NCBI RefSeq assembly: GCF_000757425.2
Contig: NZ_JPKR02000004.1
Coordinates: forward strand, 186,001-250,000
Length of the DNA: 64,000 bases
Source of the DNA: Tatumella morbirosei
GTDB taxonomy: Bacteria; Pseudomonadota; Gammaproteobacteria; Enterobacterales; Enterobacteriaceae
Direction of reading: 5' to 3'
Below, one piece after another: positions 9,793-19,057 of the stretch; the first letter of the stretch is position 1; the number at the start of each line of letters is the position of its first letter. The position numbers were made by a program, and so were the translations under genes. Under the pieces are notes generated by a model. That model was not told the origin of the DNA. It worked only from the letters and a program-made list of their open reading frames with translations, and made no database searches.

Positions 9793-10587
9793 TTGCGATT
9801 TATTGATACTCACTGCCATTATGATTTTCCGCCGTTTGAACATCATGAAACGACGGAGCTTGCCCGTGCCCGGAGTGCTGGCGTGGAAAAAATCATCGTT
9901 CCGGCGGTCAGTCAGGCTCGTTTTGCTGCCGTGATGCAACTTGCCGACACCTGTTCCCCGCTTTACGCTGCGCTCGGCCTGCACCCGGTATGGTCAGAGG
10001 ATCATTGTGATGATGATATAGACAAGTTGCAGCAATGGTTACATCAACAGCCAGAAAAGCTGGTGGCCATCGGGGAAACCGGTCTGGACTATTTCACTCC
10101 GGCTCTTGCCGCTCAGTCCGCGAAACAGATCACCTTTCTCAAAGCGCAGTTTGCATTGGCTAAACGCTATGATTTACCGCTGATCCTTCACTCACGCCGG
10201 ACGCATGATCCACTGGCCTCGTTACTACGCCAGGCGCAATTACCGGCAACCGGCGTCATTCATGGCTTTGCCGGTAGCCTGTCACAGGCGATGGCGTTTG
10301 TTAAACTCGGTTACCGGATTGGGGTGGGGGGAACCATTACTTATCCACGGGCGGCGAAAACACGTCACACCATAGCCAGTCTGCCCCTCTCCTCTCTGGT
10401 ACTGGAAACGGATGCACCGGATATGCCTTTGCAGGGGTTCCAGGGCCAGCCAAACCGACCTGAGCAGGTGGCGGTGGTGTGCCGGATACTGGCTGAATTA
10501 CGTTTAGAGCCAGAGGAGCAGATTGCAGAAGTGATGCTGGCAAACACCCTGCAGTTATTTCCCCGCTTACAGGCAGTCGGGGACTAA
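9793..10587 (+). CDS. yjjV: TatD-family metal-dependent hydrolase YjjV
   Basis: A 264-residue TIM-barrel hydrolase of the TatD DNase family. Metal-binding motifs are DTHCH at the N terminus (H7, H9), GETGLDYF with the metal-bridging Glu, LHSRRTHD, HGFAG and the late ETDAPDM Asp. The start is TTG at 9793, positioned six bases after a strong AAGGAG; no ATG in frame fits. Homologues are putative 3'-5' exonucleases or aminoacyl-type hydrolases. It lies just upstream of the deo operon, as in E. coli, although yjjU, yjjW and yjjI of that species are absent. Confidence 0.93.
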   Translation: MRFIDTHCHYDFPPFEHHETTELARARSAGVEKIIVPAVSQARFAAVMQLADTCSPLYAALGLHPVWSEDHCDDDIDKLQQWLHQQPEKLVAIGETGLDYFTPALAAQSAKQITFLKAQFALAKRYDLPLILHSRRTHDPLASLLRQAQLPATGVIHGFAGSLSQAMAFVKLGYRIGVGGTITYPRAAKTRHTIASLPLSSLVLETDAPDMPLQGFQGQPNRPEQVAVVCRILAELRLEPEEQIAEVMLANTLQLFPRLQAVGD

Positions 10588-10754
10588 ACTCCGGCACGGC
10601 GGACTGAATTGTTATTATTGAAACATTTGATGTGACCTTTGCAGTCAACTGTGCTCATCTTCTCCTTCTTGCCATAAACCTTATTTTCGGCGGTATCTGC
10701 GGCATGACTCGATTTATTTGATCTGTCCCGCGATTATCCTGCGCTGTTGTTTGT

Positions 10755-10779
10755 TATAATATGAACATTAATTAATGTT
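10755..10779 (+). promoter_or_regulatory. deo promoter -10 and overlapping palindromic operator
   Basis: TATAAT at 10755-10760 is followed by the perfect 16-bp palindrome AACATTAATTAATGTT (10764-10779), which would cover the transcription start. The position suits a deo repressor operator; the half-sites differ from the classical E. coli DeoR site, so the binding protein is unproven. Confidence 0.5.
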
Positions 10780-10827
10780 TTTTGTTGCAAAGTTATCAAA
10801 GGGCGATGGCCCGCGGAGGAATTTTTC

Positions 10828-11607
10828 ATGACTGATATGACCGCTACTGCCCGCAAGGCGATAGGGCTGATGGATCTCACTACGCTTAATGATGATGATA
10901 CTGAGGAAAAAGTGGCAGCGCTTTGCCGACAGGCGAACTCGCCTGCCGGACTGACGGCGGCCGTCTGTATCTATCCACGATTTATTCCACTGGCCCGTAA
11001 AGTGCTGCGTGAACAGGGAACACCTCAGGTACGTATTGCCACAGTCACTAATTTCCCTGCAGGTGGCGCGGATGTAGACATTGCCCTCGCTGAGACCCGG
11101 GCGGCTATTGCTTACGGTGCGGATGAAGTCGATGTGGTGTTTCCCTGGCGGGCACTGAAAGCCGGTGATGCACAGTGCGGAGCCGAACTGGTGAGCGCCT
11201 GCAGCAAGGTGTGCCATGACGCTAACGTGCTGCTGAAAGTCATTATTGAAAGTGGTGAATTACAGGACCCGGTACTGATTCGTCAGGCTTCTGAAATTGC
11301 GATTGACTCAGGTGCGGATTTTATCAAAACCTCAACCGGCAAGGTGACCGTCAATGCCACTCTGGAGAGCGCCAGAATTATGCTGGAAGTGATCCGTGAC
11401 AAAGGAGTGGCCGCCACTGTTGGATTTAAACCCGCCGGCGGCGTCCGCACTACCGAAGATGCCGCCGCCTATCTGGCTCTGGCCGCCCAAATCCTTGGTG
11501 ATGAATGGGCCGATGCCCGACATTTCCGTTTCGGGGCCTCAGGTTTGCTGAACAGTTTGCTGCAAACCTGTGGTACAGAGGTCAACGGGACAACTTCCGG
11601 TTACTGA
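10828..11607 (+). CDS. deoC: Deoxyribose-phosphate aldolase
   Basis: Cleaves 2-deoxyribose 5-phosphate to glyceraldehyde 3-phosphate and acetaldehyde, the last step of deoxynucleoside catabolism. The 259 residues align without gaps to E. coli DeoC. The Schiff-base Lys lies in DFIKTSTGK (K167), the second Lys in GFKPAGG (K201) and the catalytic Asp in EVDVVF (D102). The ATG follows GGAGGAA. It is the first gene of the deoCABD operon. Confidence 0.98.
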   Translation: MTDMTATARKAIGLMDLTTLNDDDTEEKVAALCRQANSPAGLTAAVCIYPRFIPLARKVLREQGTPQVRIATVTNFPAGGADVDIALAETRAAIAYGADEVDVVFPWRALKAGDAQCGAELVSACSKVCHDANVLLKVIIESGELQDPVLIRQASEIAIDSGADFIKTSTGKVTVNATLESARIMLEVIRDKGVAATVGFKPAGGVRTTEDAAAYLALAAQILGDEWADARHFRFGASGLLNSLLQTCGTEVNGTTSGY

Positions 11608-11637
11608 ACCGCGGCTTTTGGTAAGCAGGAGGTGGGT

Positions 11638-12960
11638 ATGTTACTCCCCCAGGAAATTATTCGTAAAAAGCGTGACGGGCACGTGCTCAGTGCTGATGAA
11701 ATTAGCCACTTTATCCGCGGGATTACCGATAATTCGGTATCGGAAGGACAAATTGCCGCCCTGGCTATGGCTATCTGGTTCCGGGATATGACCTTGCCGG
11801 AGCGGGTCGCTTTGACGCTGGCGATGCGTGACTCGGGAACGGTGCTTAACTGGCAGGATTTGCAGCTCGATGGCCCGGTGGTGGATAAACACTCTACCGG
11901 GGGCGTGGGTGATGTGACATCACTGATGCTGGGGCCGATGATTGCCGCCTGTGGTGGCTATGTGCCGATGATCTCCGGGCGTGGCCTGGGTCATACCGGA
12001 GGCACGCTGGATAAGCTGGAAGCGATCCCGGGCTTCGATATCTTTCCTGATGATCAACGTTTTCGTCAGATCATCCGTGATACGGGGGTGGCGATTATCG
12101 GACAGACCCGGTCACTGGCCCCCGCGGACCAGCGCTTTTATGCAACCCGTGATGTCAGTGCAACCGTGGATTCCATACCTCTGATCACCGCGTCTATTCT
12201 GGCGAAGAAACTGGCTGAAGGGCTGGATGCTCTGGTGATGGACGTTAAAGTGGGCAGCGGCGCATTTATGCCGGATTACGCACAATCAGAGTTGCTGGCC
12301 AGTGCTATTGTCGGAGTAGCCAACGGAGCAGGCTGCAAAACCACGGCGTTACTGACCGATATGAGCCAGGTACTGGCCGGTTCCGCCGGCAATGCGACGG
12401 AAGTCCGTGAGGCCGTGCGTTTTCTGAGGGGCGATGAACGAAATCCCCGACTGCTGGAAGTGACACTGGCATTATGCAGTGAAATGCTGGTCAGCAGTGG
12501 TTTAGCCGCGGATGATTCATCGGCCAGAACACGGTTATTGCAGGTGCTGGATAATGGCCGTGCAGCCGAGGTGTTCGGTCGGATGGTGGCGGAACAGCGC
12601 GGGCCCGCGGATTTTGTTGAGTATTACGATCGTTATCTGCCCGCCGCACCGATAGTAAAACCGGTGTTTGCTGCGACGTCAGGTTATCTGAATGCCATGG
12701 ATACCCGGGCTATTGGTATGGCAGTGGTCCGGTTAGGGGGCGGACGTCAGCGAGCCAGTGACGGTATTGATTATCGTGTGGGCCTGACGGAGGTGGCAGA
12801 GTTGGGACAGGCAGTGGATGCTCATCGTCCGTTGGCGATGATTCACGCGGCCGATGAGGATAGCTGGCAACTGGCCGCGGAACATATTACCGCGGCAATC
12901 AGTCTCAGTGACCAGCCAGCGAAAGAAATCCCGCTCATCTATCGCAGAATTAGTGAATAA
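11638..12960 (+). CDS. deoA: Thymidine phosphorylase
   Basis: Phosphorolyses thymidine and deoxyuridine to free base and deoxyribose 1-phosphate. The ATG at 11638 gives 440 residues, as in E. coli; a GTG two codons earlier overlaps the AGGAGG ribosome site and is rejected. Signatures include KHSTGGVGD, the family pattern [14 protein letters not shown] and GGGRQRASD. Second gene of the deo operon, 30 bases after deoC. Confidence 0.98.
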   Translation: MLLPQEIIRKKRDGHVLSADEISHFIRGITDNSVSEGQIAALAMAIWFRDMTLPERVALTLAMRDSGTVLNWQDLQLDGPVVDKHSTGGVGDVTSLMLGPMIAACGGYVPMISGRGLGHTGGTLDKLEAIPGFDIFPDDQRFRQIIRDTGVAIIGQTRSLAPADQRFYATRDVSATVDSIPLITASILAKKLAEGLDALVMDVKVGSGAFMPDYAQSELLASAIVGVANGAGCKTTALLTDMSQVLAGSAGNATEVREAVRFLRGDERNPRLLEVTLALCSEMLVSSGLAADDSSARTRLLQVLDNGRAAEVFGRMVAEQRGPADFVEYYDRYLPAAPIVKPVFAATSGYLNAMDTRAIGMAVVRLGGGRQRASDGIDYRVGLTEVAELGQAVDAHRPLAMIHAADEDSWQLAAEHITAAISLSDQPAKEIPLIYRRISE

Positions 12961-13016
12961 GTCGCATACTGTTCTGATCTGTTTTTTTCACCCTGTTAGA
13001 CGCATAGGAGGCGAAA

Positions 13017-14240
13017 ATGAAACGTGCTTTTATCATGGTACTGGATTCTTTCGGGATCGGTGCCAGTAAGGATGCGGAAAGATTCGGCGATGCCGGTTCA
13101 GATACTCTGGGCCACATTGCACAAGCCTGTAGTGAAGGCCGGGCCGATCAGGGCAGAAAAGGCCCGTTATCGTTGCCTAATCTGACATCTCTGGGGCTGG
13201 CAAAGGCGGCGGAGCTGTCTACAGGCAAAATTCCTGCCGGTATGGATGCACAGGCTGAGGTTATCGGGGCATATGCCAGTGCCAGTGAACTTTCATCCGG
13301 TAAAGATACCCCCTCCGGACACTGGGAAATCGCCGGTGTGCCGGTATTATTCGACTGGGGCTATTTTTCTGATGAAACCAACAGTTTTCCACAGCAATTA
13401 CTGGATACTTTGGTCGAAAAAGCCGGGCTGCCTGGTTATCTCGGAAACTGCCACTCTTCAGGAACGGTGATCCTCGATCAGTTAGGGGAAGAGCATATGC
13501 GCACCGGGAAACCCATATTTTATACTTCTGCCGATTCGGTATTTCAGATTGCCTGTCATGAGGAAACCTTCGGGCTGGACCGGTTGTATGATTTATGCGA
13601 AATCGCCCGTAAAGAGCTGACCGACGGTGGTTATAACATCGGCAGGGTGATTGCCCGCCCGTTTATCGGACAGAAAGCGGGTGAGTTCGTACGTACCGGT
13701 AACCGCCATGACCTGGCCGTTGAACCCCCTTCTGCCACAATGTTACAGAAGCTGGTGGAAGAGAAGGGAGGGGAGGTGATTTCGGTGGGTAAAATCGCCG
13801 ATATTTATGCTCAGCAGGGGATCACTAAAAAAGTGAAGGCCACCGGACTGGATGCATTATTTGATGCTACAGTCACAGAGATGCAGCAGGCTCCGGATAA
13901 CTCGATTGTCTTTACTAACTTTGTCGATTTTGACTCAAGCTGGGGACACCGCCGTGATGTGGCGGGCTATGCCGCGGGGCTGGAACTGTTCGATCGTCGT
14001 CTTCCTGAACTGATGGCGTTAGTGAAACCCGGAGATATCCTGATCCTCACTGCTGACCATGGCTGTGATCCTACCTGGCACGGCACCGACCACACCCGTG
14101 AGCATATTCCGGTGTTGATCTATGGCCCGGAAGTGAAACCTGGCTCCCTGGGACAACGAGATACGTTTGCCGATATCGGCCAGACGATAGCGACATATTT
14201 CGGTCTGTCTGCTATGGATTACGGGCGTAACATGCTGTAA
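13017..14240 (+). CDS. deoB: Phosphopentomutase
   Basis: Interconverts (deoxy)ribose 1-phosphate and 5-phosphate, linking the phosphorylases to DeoC. It is 407 residues long, as in E. coli. Alkaline-phosphatase-superfamily metal sites are visible: the N-terminal Asp in VLDSFGIG, the phosphorylated Thr region in [10 protein letters not shown], and TADHGCDP...GTDHTREH near the C terminus. AGGAGG precedes the ATG. Third gene of the operon. Confidence 0.98.
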   Translation: MKRAFIMVLDSFGIGASKDAERFGDAGSDTLGHIAQACSEGRADQGRKGPLSLPNLTSLGLAKAAELSTGKIPAGMDAQAEVIGAYASASELSSGKDTPSGHWEIAGVPVLFDWGYFSDETNSFPQQLLDTLVEKAGLPGYLGNCHSSGTVILDQLGEEHMRTGKPIFYTSADSVFQIACHEETFGLDRLYDLCEIARKELTDGGYNIGRVIARPFIGQKAGEFVRTGNRHDLAVEPPSATMLQKLVEEKGGEVISVGKIADIYAQQGITKKVKATGLDALFDATVTEMQQAPDNSIVFTNFVDFDSSWGHRRDVAGYAAGLELFDRRLPELMALVKPGDILILTADHGCDPTWHGTDHTREHIPVLIYGPEVKPGSLGQRDTFADIGQTIATYFGLSAMDYGRNML

Positions 14241-14261
14241 AAAGCATCCCTGATTTCTCAC

Positions 14262-14282
14262 TGCCTGGCGGACTGCCAGGCA
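14262..14282 (+). other. Intercistronic hairpin between deoB and deoD
   Basis: Arms TGCCTGGC/GCCAGGCA with a five-base loop and no following U-tract. It probably protects or partly attenuates message rather than ending transcription. Confidence 0.5.
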
Positions 14283-14308
14283 ATGACCTGTTTGAGAGGA
14301 AATAAAAC

Positions 14309-15028
14309 ATGGCTACACCTCATATTAATGCTGAACCAGGTGATTTCGCTGACGTGGTTCTGATGCCGGGCGATCCGTTACGTGCTAAATATATTGCAGA
14401 AAATTTCCTGCAGGATGCCCGTGAGGTTAATAATGTACGCGGTATGCTCGGGTATACCGGCACTTACAAAGGCCGCAAAATTTCGGTCATGGGCCACGGA
14501 ATGGGGATTCCGTCCTGTTCCATTTATGCCAAAGAACTGATCACTGACTTTGGGGTAAAAACCATTATTCGCGTGGGCTCCTGTGGGGCGGTTCGTCCGG
14601 ATGTTAAACTGCGTGATGTGGTTATCGGTATGGGAGCCTGTACGGACTCCAAAGTGAACCGTATGCGTTTTAAGGACCATGATTTTGCCGCTATTGCTGA
14701 TTTTGAACTGGTGCGTCATGCCGTAGATGCAGCGAAAAAGCTGGGAATTGATGCCCGTGTGGGGAATATTTTCTCGGCTGATTTGTTTTACAGCCCGGAC
14801 CCACAGATGTTCGATGTGATGGAAAAGTACGGCATTCTTGGCGTAGAGATGGAAGCGGCGGGCATTTATGGTGTAGCAGCAGAGTTCGGAGCGAAAGCGC
14901 TGGCTATCTGTACTGTCTCTGACCACATCCGCTCCGGTGAACAGACGACCGCAGAAGAGCGTCAGACCACGTTTAATGACATGATTAACATTGCGTTGGA
15001 ATCTGTGTTAGCGGGCTCTCCGGCCTAA
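14309..15028 (+). CDS. deoD: Purine nucleoside phosphorylase, DeoD type
   Basis: Phosphorolyses purine (deoxy)nucleosides to base and (deoxy)ribose 1-phosphate. It is 239 residues long, as in E. coli. Key features are [20 protein letters not shown] at the N terminus with His4-type contact, GHGMGIPSC, the phosphate-binding RVGSCGA and the [10 protein letters not shown] purine/ribose site followed by SDHI with its catalytic Asp. AGAGGAAAT precedes the ATG. Last gene of deoCABD. Confidence 0.98.
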   Translation: MATPHINAEPGDFADVVLMPGDPLRAKYIAENFLQDAREVNNVRGMLGYTGTYKGRKISVMGHGMGIPSCSIYAKELITDFGVKTIIRVGSCGAVRPDVKLRDVVIGMGACTDSKVNRMRFKDHDFAAIADFELVRHAVDAAKKLGIDARVGNIFSADLFYSPDPQMFDVMEKYGILGVEMEAAGIYGVAAEFGAKALAICTVSDHIRSGEQTTAEERQTTFNDMINIALESVLAGSPA

Positions 15029-15211
15029 TCCCCGTCCTGCTGATAACGCGGAATAATGACCCTGCATTTTTTCGCGTTATTAATCTTATGTTACATATTT
15101 AAACAAATGACACACTTTAATTCCCCCGGGATCCACCTGGTGCTGGCACTGGCTGGCTAACCCTCTATGATAGGCGTCTGATGATCATGCCCCTGCAAAC
15201 TATGTTATGTA

Positions 15212-17149
15212 ATGAAGCTGCGTAATTTCGAAATTGAAGAAAAACTGTTTATACGTCGCGCTATAGCGGCTTTTGGTTTAGTGGCGGTTTGCTTTGGCAT
15301 CCTGGCGTATAACCTCTATCGCCTGCAGATTAACGAACACAGTTACTACCAGACCCGGTCTAACAATAATGACATCAAAATGATCCCGATTGCACCAACG
15401 CGCGGGATTATCTATGACCGGAACGGTACTCCACTGGTAAAAAATATTACCCAGTATGACCTGACCATTATTCCTTACCAGATTACTAACCTGAAAGAGA
15501 CCATTCAGGCGCTGACTCCGCTGATTGGTCTGACTCCGGACGATGTGGCTGACTTCTGGCATCGCCTGAAGCAGAACAGCCGTTACAAGCCCATCATCGT
15601 CAAAGACGAGTTGTCAGAAGAGCAGATTGCCCGGTTCTCTATTGATGAATATCGCTTTCCCGGCGTGAGTATCGAATCCTACCAGGACCGGCAATACCCG
15701 TACGGAGCCGATTTGGCGCATGTGGTCGGTTATGTTTCCAAAATCAATGACAATGACTTTAAGAAACTGAATGCTGCAGGTATTTCAGAGAACTATGCCG
15801 CTGACCATAACATTGGTAAACAGGGCATTGAAGGTTACTACGAGTCTGTGCTGCACGGACAAACCGGTTATCAGGAAGTCGAAGTCGATAACCATGGACG
15901 TATCGTTCGGGTATTGAGCGAACAGCCGCCGGTGGCGGGTAAGAATGTCTGGCTGACCCTCGATCTGCCGTTGCAGCAATATGTTGAAAGCCTGCTGGCA
16001 GGACAGCGTGCGGCTGTACTGGTGGAAGATCCCCATGATGGGTCGGTGCTGGCCATGGTTTCCGCGCCCAGCTATGATCCCAATCCGTTTGTCAAAGGGA
16101 TCAGCTATAAGGCTTATGAGGAACTGCTGAACAATAAAGATCTGCCGCTGATCAACCGCGTGACACAGGGGCTGTATCCACCGGCATCCACCGTTAAACC
16201 TTATATGGCAATGTCCGCCTTGCTAAACGGGGTTATTACTCCACAGACTACGTTCTTCGGGGCCCCCACCTGGACACTACCCGGCACTGACCGCCATTAT
16301 CGGGACTGGAAAAAAACCGGTCATGGCATGCTGAACGTGACCAAAGCGATAGAGGAGTCTGCCGATACCTTTTTCTATCAGGTCGCGTATATGATGGGGA
16401 TCGACAGAATTCACCATATGTTGAGCCAGTTTGGTTATGGCCGGCTGACCGGTATCGATCTTCATGAAGAATATAAAGGCCTGCTGCCAAGCCGGGACTG
16501 GAAACAGACGGTGCATAAAAAAGCCTGGTATCAGGGGGATACCATTTCTGTGGGGATAGGACAGGGTTACTGGATTGCAACACCGATTCAGATGGTGAAG
16601 GCACTGGTAACATTACTGAATAACGGTAAGGTGCTGACACCTCATCTGCTACTCAAACAACAGCAGGGTAATACGGTCGAACCCTATCAGCCGGCGTCTG
16701 CTCCACAGCAAATCGGTGATCCTAATTCTCCTTACTGGTCGCTGGTGCGACATGCCATGTTCGGTATGGCCAATGCACCTAACGGTACCGGGTATAAATA
16801 TTTTCATACCGCACCTTACGGTATTGCCGCGAAGAGTGGGACTTCGCAGGTATTCAGCCTGAGACAGAATCAGGTGTATAACGCGAAAATGATCCCCGTG
16901 CGCCTGCGTGACCATATCTTCTATACTGCATTTGCACCGTTTAAAGACCCGAAAGTGGCAGTGGCCGTCATTCTGGAAAATGGCGGCGTCAATGGGGTAG
17001 TGGCGGCACCACTGATGCGGCAGATACTTGACCATATTATGTTGCCACAGGGGAGTACCGCTCCGCCGGCCGGGGACAAAGGATCCATTCCACAAAATAT
17101 TCCGGATAGCGGCGCAGTTGCCCCCGGGTCGGTGACTACAGATCAGTAA
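15212..17149 (+). CDS. Penicillin-binding protein 2 paralogue (elongasome transpeptidase family)
   Basis: A 645-residue class B PBP clearly homologous to E. coli MrdA throughout. Residues 17-37 form the single N-terminal membrane helix, then comes the pedestal domain with GIIYDRNG. The transpeptidase motifs are STVK (S326-K329), SAD (383-385) and KSGT (541-544). Just before the nucleophile it has PPAS where E. coli PBP2 has PPGS. MrdA normally sits in an operon with rodA and rlpA; this copy stands alone between deoD and tRNA-Phe, so it is most likely a second, specialised copy like the acid-active PBP2 paralogue of Salmonella. The ATG lacks a good Shine-Dalgarno sequence, suggesting low or conditional translation. 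The housekeeping mrdA would be elsewhere. Confidence 0.88.
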   Translation: MKLRNFEIEEKLFIRRAIAAFGLVAVCFGILAYNLYRLQINEHSYYQTRSNNNDIKMIPIAPTRGIIYDRNGTPLVKNITQYDLTIIPYQITNLKETIQALTPLIGLTPDDVADFWHRLKQNSRYKPIIVKDELSEEQIARFSIDEYRFPGVSIESYQDRQYPYGADLAHVVGYVSKINDNDFKKLNAAGISENYAADHNIGKQGIEGYYESVLHGQTGYQEVEVDNHGRIVRVLSEQPPVAGKNVWLTLDLPLQQYVESLLAGQRAAVLVEDPHDGSVLAMVSAPSYDPNPFVKGISYKAYEELLNNKDLPLINRVTQGLYPPASTVKPYMAMSALLNGVITPQTTFFGAPTWTLPGTDRHYRDWKKTGHGMLNVTKAIEESADTFFYQVAYMMGIDRIHHMLSQFGYGRLTGIDLHEEYKGLLPSRDWKQTVHKKAWYQGDTISVGIGQGYWIATPIQMVKALVTLLNNGKVLTPHLLLKQQQGNTVEPYQPASAPQQIGDPNSPYWSLVRHAMFGMANAPNGTGYKYFHTAPYGIAAKSGTSQVFSLRQNQVYNAKMIPVRLRDHIFYTAFAPFKDPKVAVAVILENGGVNGVVAAPLMRQILDHIMLPQGSTAPPAGDKGSIPQNIPDSGAVAPGSVTTDQ

Positions 17150-17270
17150 TCTGAAGCCGCATTGTTCGGTGGGAGAGTGCGGCTGTCATCATCAGATTGA
17201 TTATGGATAAAGCAAAAGGCCGGGAGTTGCTGGAAAAGCAAGCGGTCAGCACGCTTGTGATGAAAATTGA

Positions 17271-17299
17271 TTGACGCAGCACAGTGATTAAGGTTTAAT
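17271..17299 (+). promoter_or_regulatory. Promoter of tRNA-Phe
   Basis: TTGACG (-35) and TTTAAT (-10) are 17 bases apart, followed by a G+C-rich discriminator (GCGCCCC) typical of stringently controlled stable-RNA promoters. Confidence 0.7.
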
Positions 17300-17309
17300 G
17301 CGCCCCGTT

Positions 17310-17385
17310 GCCCGAATAGCTCAGTCGGTAGAGCAGGGGATTGAAAATCCCCGTGTCCTTGGTTCGATTCCGAGTTCGGGCACCA
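17310..17385 (+). tRNA. tRNA-Phe (anticodon GAA)
   Basis: A 76-nt cloverleaf. The acceptor arms are GCCCGAA and TTCGGGC with encoded ACCA, the D loop is AGCTCAGTCGGTAGAGC, the anticodon loop is TTGAAAA with GAA at 17343-17345, and the T arm holds GGTTCGATTCC. The 3' end (from 17374) is part of a duplicated block that recurs 168 bases downstream. Confidence 0.97.
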
Positions 17386-17486
17386 CTATTTAGAAGAACC
17401 CGCCTCTGGCGGGTTTTTTGCTTTTGAAAAGCCGAACCCTTCATCGAACAAGGTTCGATATACTCGCCTCATCCCTGAGGCTCGCC
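17374..17486 (+). repeat. Direct repeat copy 1: tRNA-Phe 3' end plus terminator
   Basis: 113 bases identical to 17542-17654. It comprises GTTCGGGCACCA of the tRNA, the hairpin CCCGCC-TCT-GGCGGG followed by TTTTTTG (17399-17420, the tRNA terminator), and the small hairpins TCGAACAAGGTTCGA and CCTCATCCCTGAGG. Confidence 0.95.
17397..17421 (+). terminator. Rho-independent terminator of tRNA-Phe
   Basis: AACCCGCC/GGCGGGTT stem with a TCT loop and a run of six T. An identical copy lies at about 17565-17589 in the second repeat. Confidence 0.85.
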
Positions 17487-17512
17487 CCTGCGGGGTTGCG
17501 CTGGCGCGCAAT

Positions 17513-17537
17513 ACAACTGTGTTCCCGACACAGTTGT
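17513..17537. repeat. Perfect inverted repeat between the two tRNA-end copies
   Basis: Arms ACAACTGTG and CACAGTTGT flank a seven-base loop, in the 55-base spacer between the direct repeats. Together with the adjacent tRNA-like end it may be what is left of a second, degenerate tRNA gene or of an integration junction. Confidence 0.6.
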
Positions 17538-17541
17538 CCGG

Positions 17542-17654
17542 GTTCGGGCACCACTATTTAGAAGAACCCGCCTCTGGCGGGTTTTTTGCTTTTGAAAAGC
17601 CGAACCCTTCATCGAACAAGGTTCGATATACTCGCCTCATCCCTGAGGCTCGCC
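17542..17654 (+). repeat. Direct repeat copy 2: displaced tRNA-Phe 3' end plus terminator
   Basis: Identical to 17374-17486 at a 168-base offset, including CCA and the terminator, but with no complete tRNA in front of it. The bases just upstream (TCCGG versus TCCGA) still match the T-arm region with one difference. This is the arrangement expected of an att-type scar or a tandem duplication at a tRNA gene. Confidence 0.9.
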
Positions 17655-17680
17655 TGTTTTCCTGGCCTGTTGTTACTGGC

Positions 17681-19030
17681 TTATCGCATTTGCAGAATAA
17701 TCACATTACTGCTTGCAGGATCGGTGCGTTCACGAAGTTGTTTCACTGACTCCTGTTTCACGGTCGTACCGGTATTGCCCCAGGAGGTTCTGATAAAGCT
17801 TAATACATCCGCGATTTCTTTATCAGAGAGTTGCTTGCGGAATGGTGGCATTCGGTAAGCGTCCGGCATACCATCAGCAACAACCCTGGCTGAACCATTT
17901 AGGGTCACATTTATGGATGACGAATCATCAACCAGCATGGAGGTCGCCCCTGCCAGAGGGGGTATCCACGGAGCCTGGCCCTTACCATCAGCAGCATGAC
18001 AACTGCTGCAACGCGTCATAAAGGTCTGAGCACCTGGTGTTTTCAACCTTTCGGATACGGTCAGTTTGCTCATGGTAGAATCATCATAATGCCACTCCTG
18101 CTGCTGATTATTGCTACCTGCCGGGAGGGATTTAAGATAATGAGCGATAGCTTTCAGGTCATCATCACTCATGTACTGTGTTGAATTATTGAAAACATCA
18201 GCCATTGAGCCGAAAACAACACCGTGCTGATTACGTCCGGTTTTCAGGAAAGTAAATATATCTCCGTCACTCCAGCGTGCTAAACCGGTGTTGGCATCAC
18301 CTCGCAGGCTGGGGGCGTACCAGCCATCCAGTGATGCACCCGCCAGAAAATGTTCACTGGAGTCATCCAGGCCTTTTTCATTGAAAGCCAGGCTACGGGG
18401 GGTATGGCAACTGCCACAATGTCCCGGACCTTCAACCAGATAGGCACCCCGGTTCCATTGCGGATCCTTCCCGGCTTTTGGTTGCCACGAATTGGTTGGG
18501 GTAAATACGGTATTCCAGAATGCCAGTGGCCAGCGCATATTTAATGGCCATGGTATATCGCTGGGTTTATTTTGCTGGTTAACGGGTTTTACATCCTGTC
18601 TGAACCAGGCATAAAGTGCGCGGATATCCTCATCACTCAGTTTTACATAGGAAGGATAGGGCATAGCGGGATATAGCCGGTGCCCATCCTTAGCCACCCC
18701 TTTTCTCACGGCACGATCAAAATCTGCAAGGCTGTAGGAACCAATACCTGTCGCAGTGTCCGGGGTAATGTTGGTGGTATAGATATTACCAACGGGGGTG
18801 GCCATCTTAAGGCCACCTGCGAAAGGCGCTCCACCAGGGATACTGTGACAGGCAACACAATCACTCAGGCGGGCAACATATTCTCCTTGTTTGAGCAGTT
18901 CTGCCGTTGATGCATCCATCTTATCACTGGAAGCAAAAGGCGAAGAGGGTTCCCGCAACGCCAGGGCGGCACAGGTAATGATAACGATCAGTAAAATAAA
19001 CAGTGCAATACCAATCCTGCGTTTTGTCAT
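17681..19030 (-). CDS. Membrane-anchored three-heme cytochrome c subunit of a dehydrogenase
   Basis: A 449-residue protein with an N-terminal hydrophobic segment (7-25) and three heme c sites: CVACH (58-62), CGSCH (205-209) and CSSCH (341-345). Each site is followed by a Met-containing cytochrome c domain. This is the architecture of the cytochrome subunit of periplasmic alcohol, gluconate and aldehyde dehydrogenases, which passes electrons to ubiquinone or a terminal oxidase. It lies downstream of the two molybdenum-hydroxylase subunits on the same strand, 27 bases after the large subunit, so it is the expected electron acceptor of that enzyme. Confidence 0.9.
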   Translation of the reverse strand: MTKRRIGIALFILLIVIITCAALALREPSSPFASSDKMDASTAELLKQGEYVARLSDCVACHSIPGGAPFAGGLKMATPVGNIYTTNITPDTATGIGSYSLADFDRAVRKGVAKDGHRLYPAMPYPSYVKLSDEDIRALYAWFRQDVKPVNQQNKPSDIPWPLNMRWPLAFWNTVFTPTNSWQPKAGKDPQWNRGAYLVEGPGHCGSCHTPRSLAFNEKGLDDSSEHFLAGASLDGWYAPSLRGDANTGLARWSDGDIFTFLKTGRNQHGVVFGSMADVFNNSTQYMSDDDLKAIAHYLKSLPAGSNNQQQEWHYDDSTMSKLTVSERLKTPGAQTFMTRCSSCHAADGKGQAPWIPPLAGATSMLVDDSSSINVTLNGSARVVADGMPDAYRMPPFRKQLSDKEIADVLSFIRTSWGNTGTTVKQESVKQLRERTDPASSNVIILQMR

Positions 19031-19057
19031 TTTTTTATTCTCCGTATCGGGTCAGGA

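Noticed and set aside
17310..17654. Second tRNA-Phe gene in the duplicated block
   Set aside because: Only the 3' end is repeated; the acceptor 5' arm, D arm and anticodon are missing.
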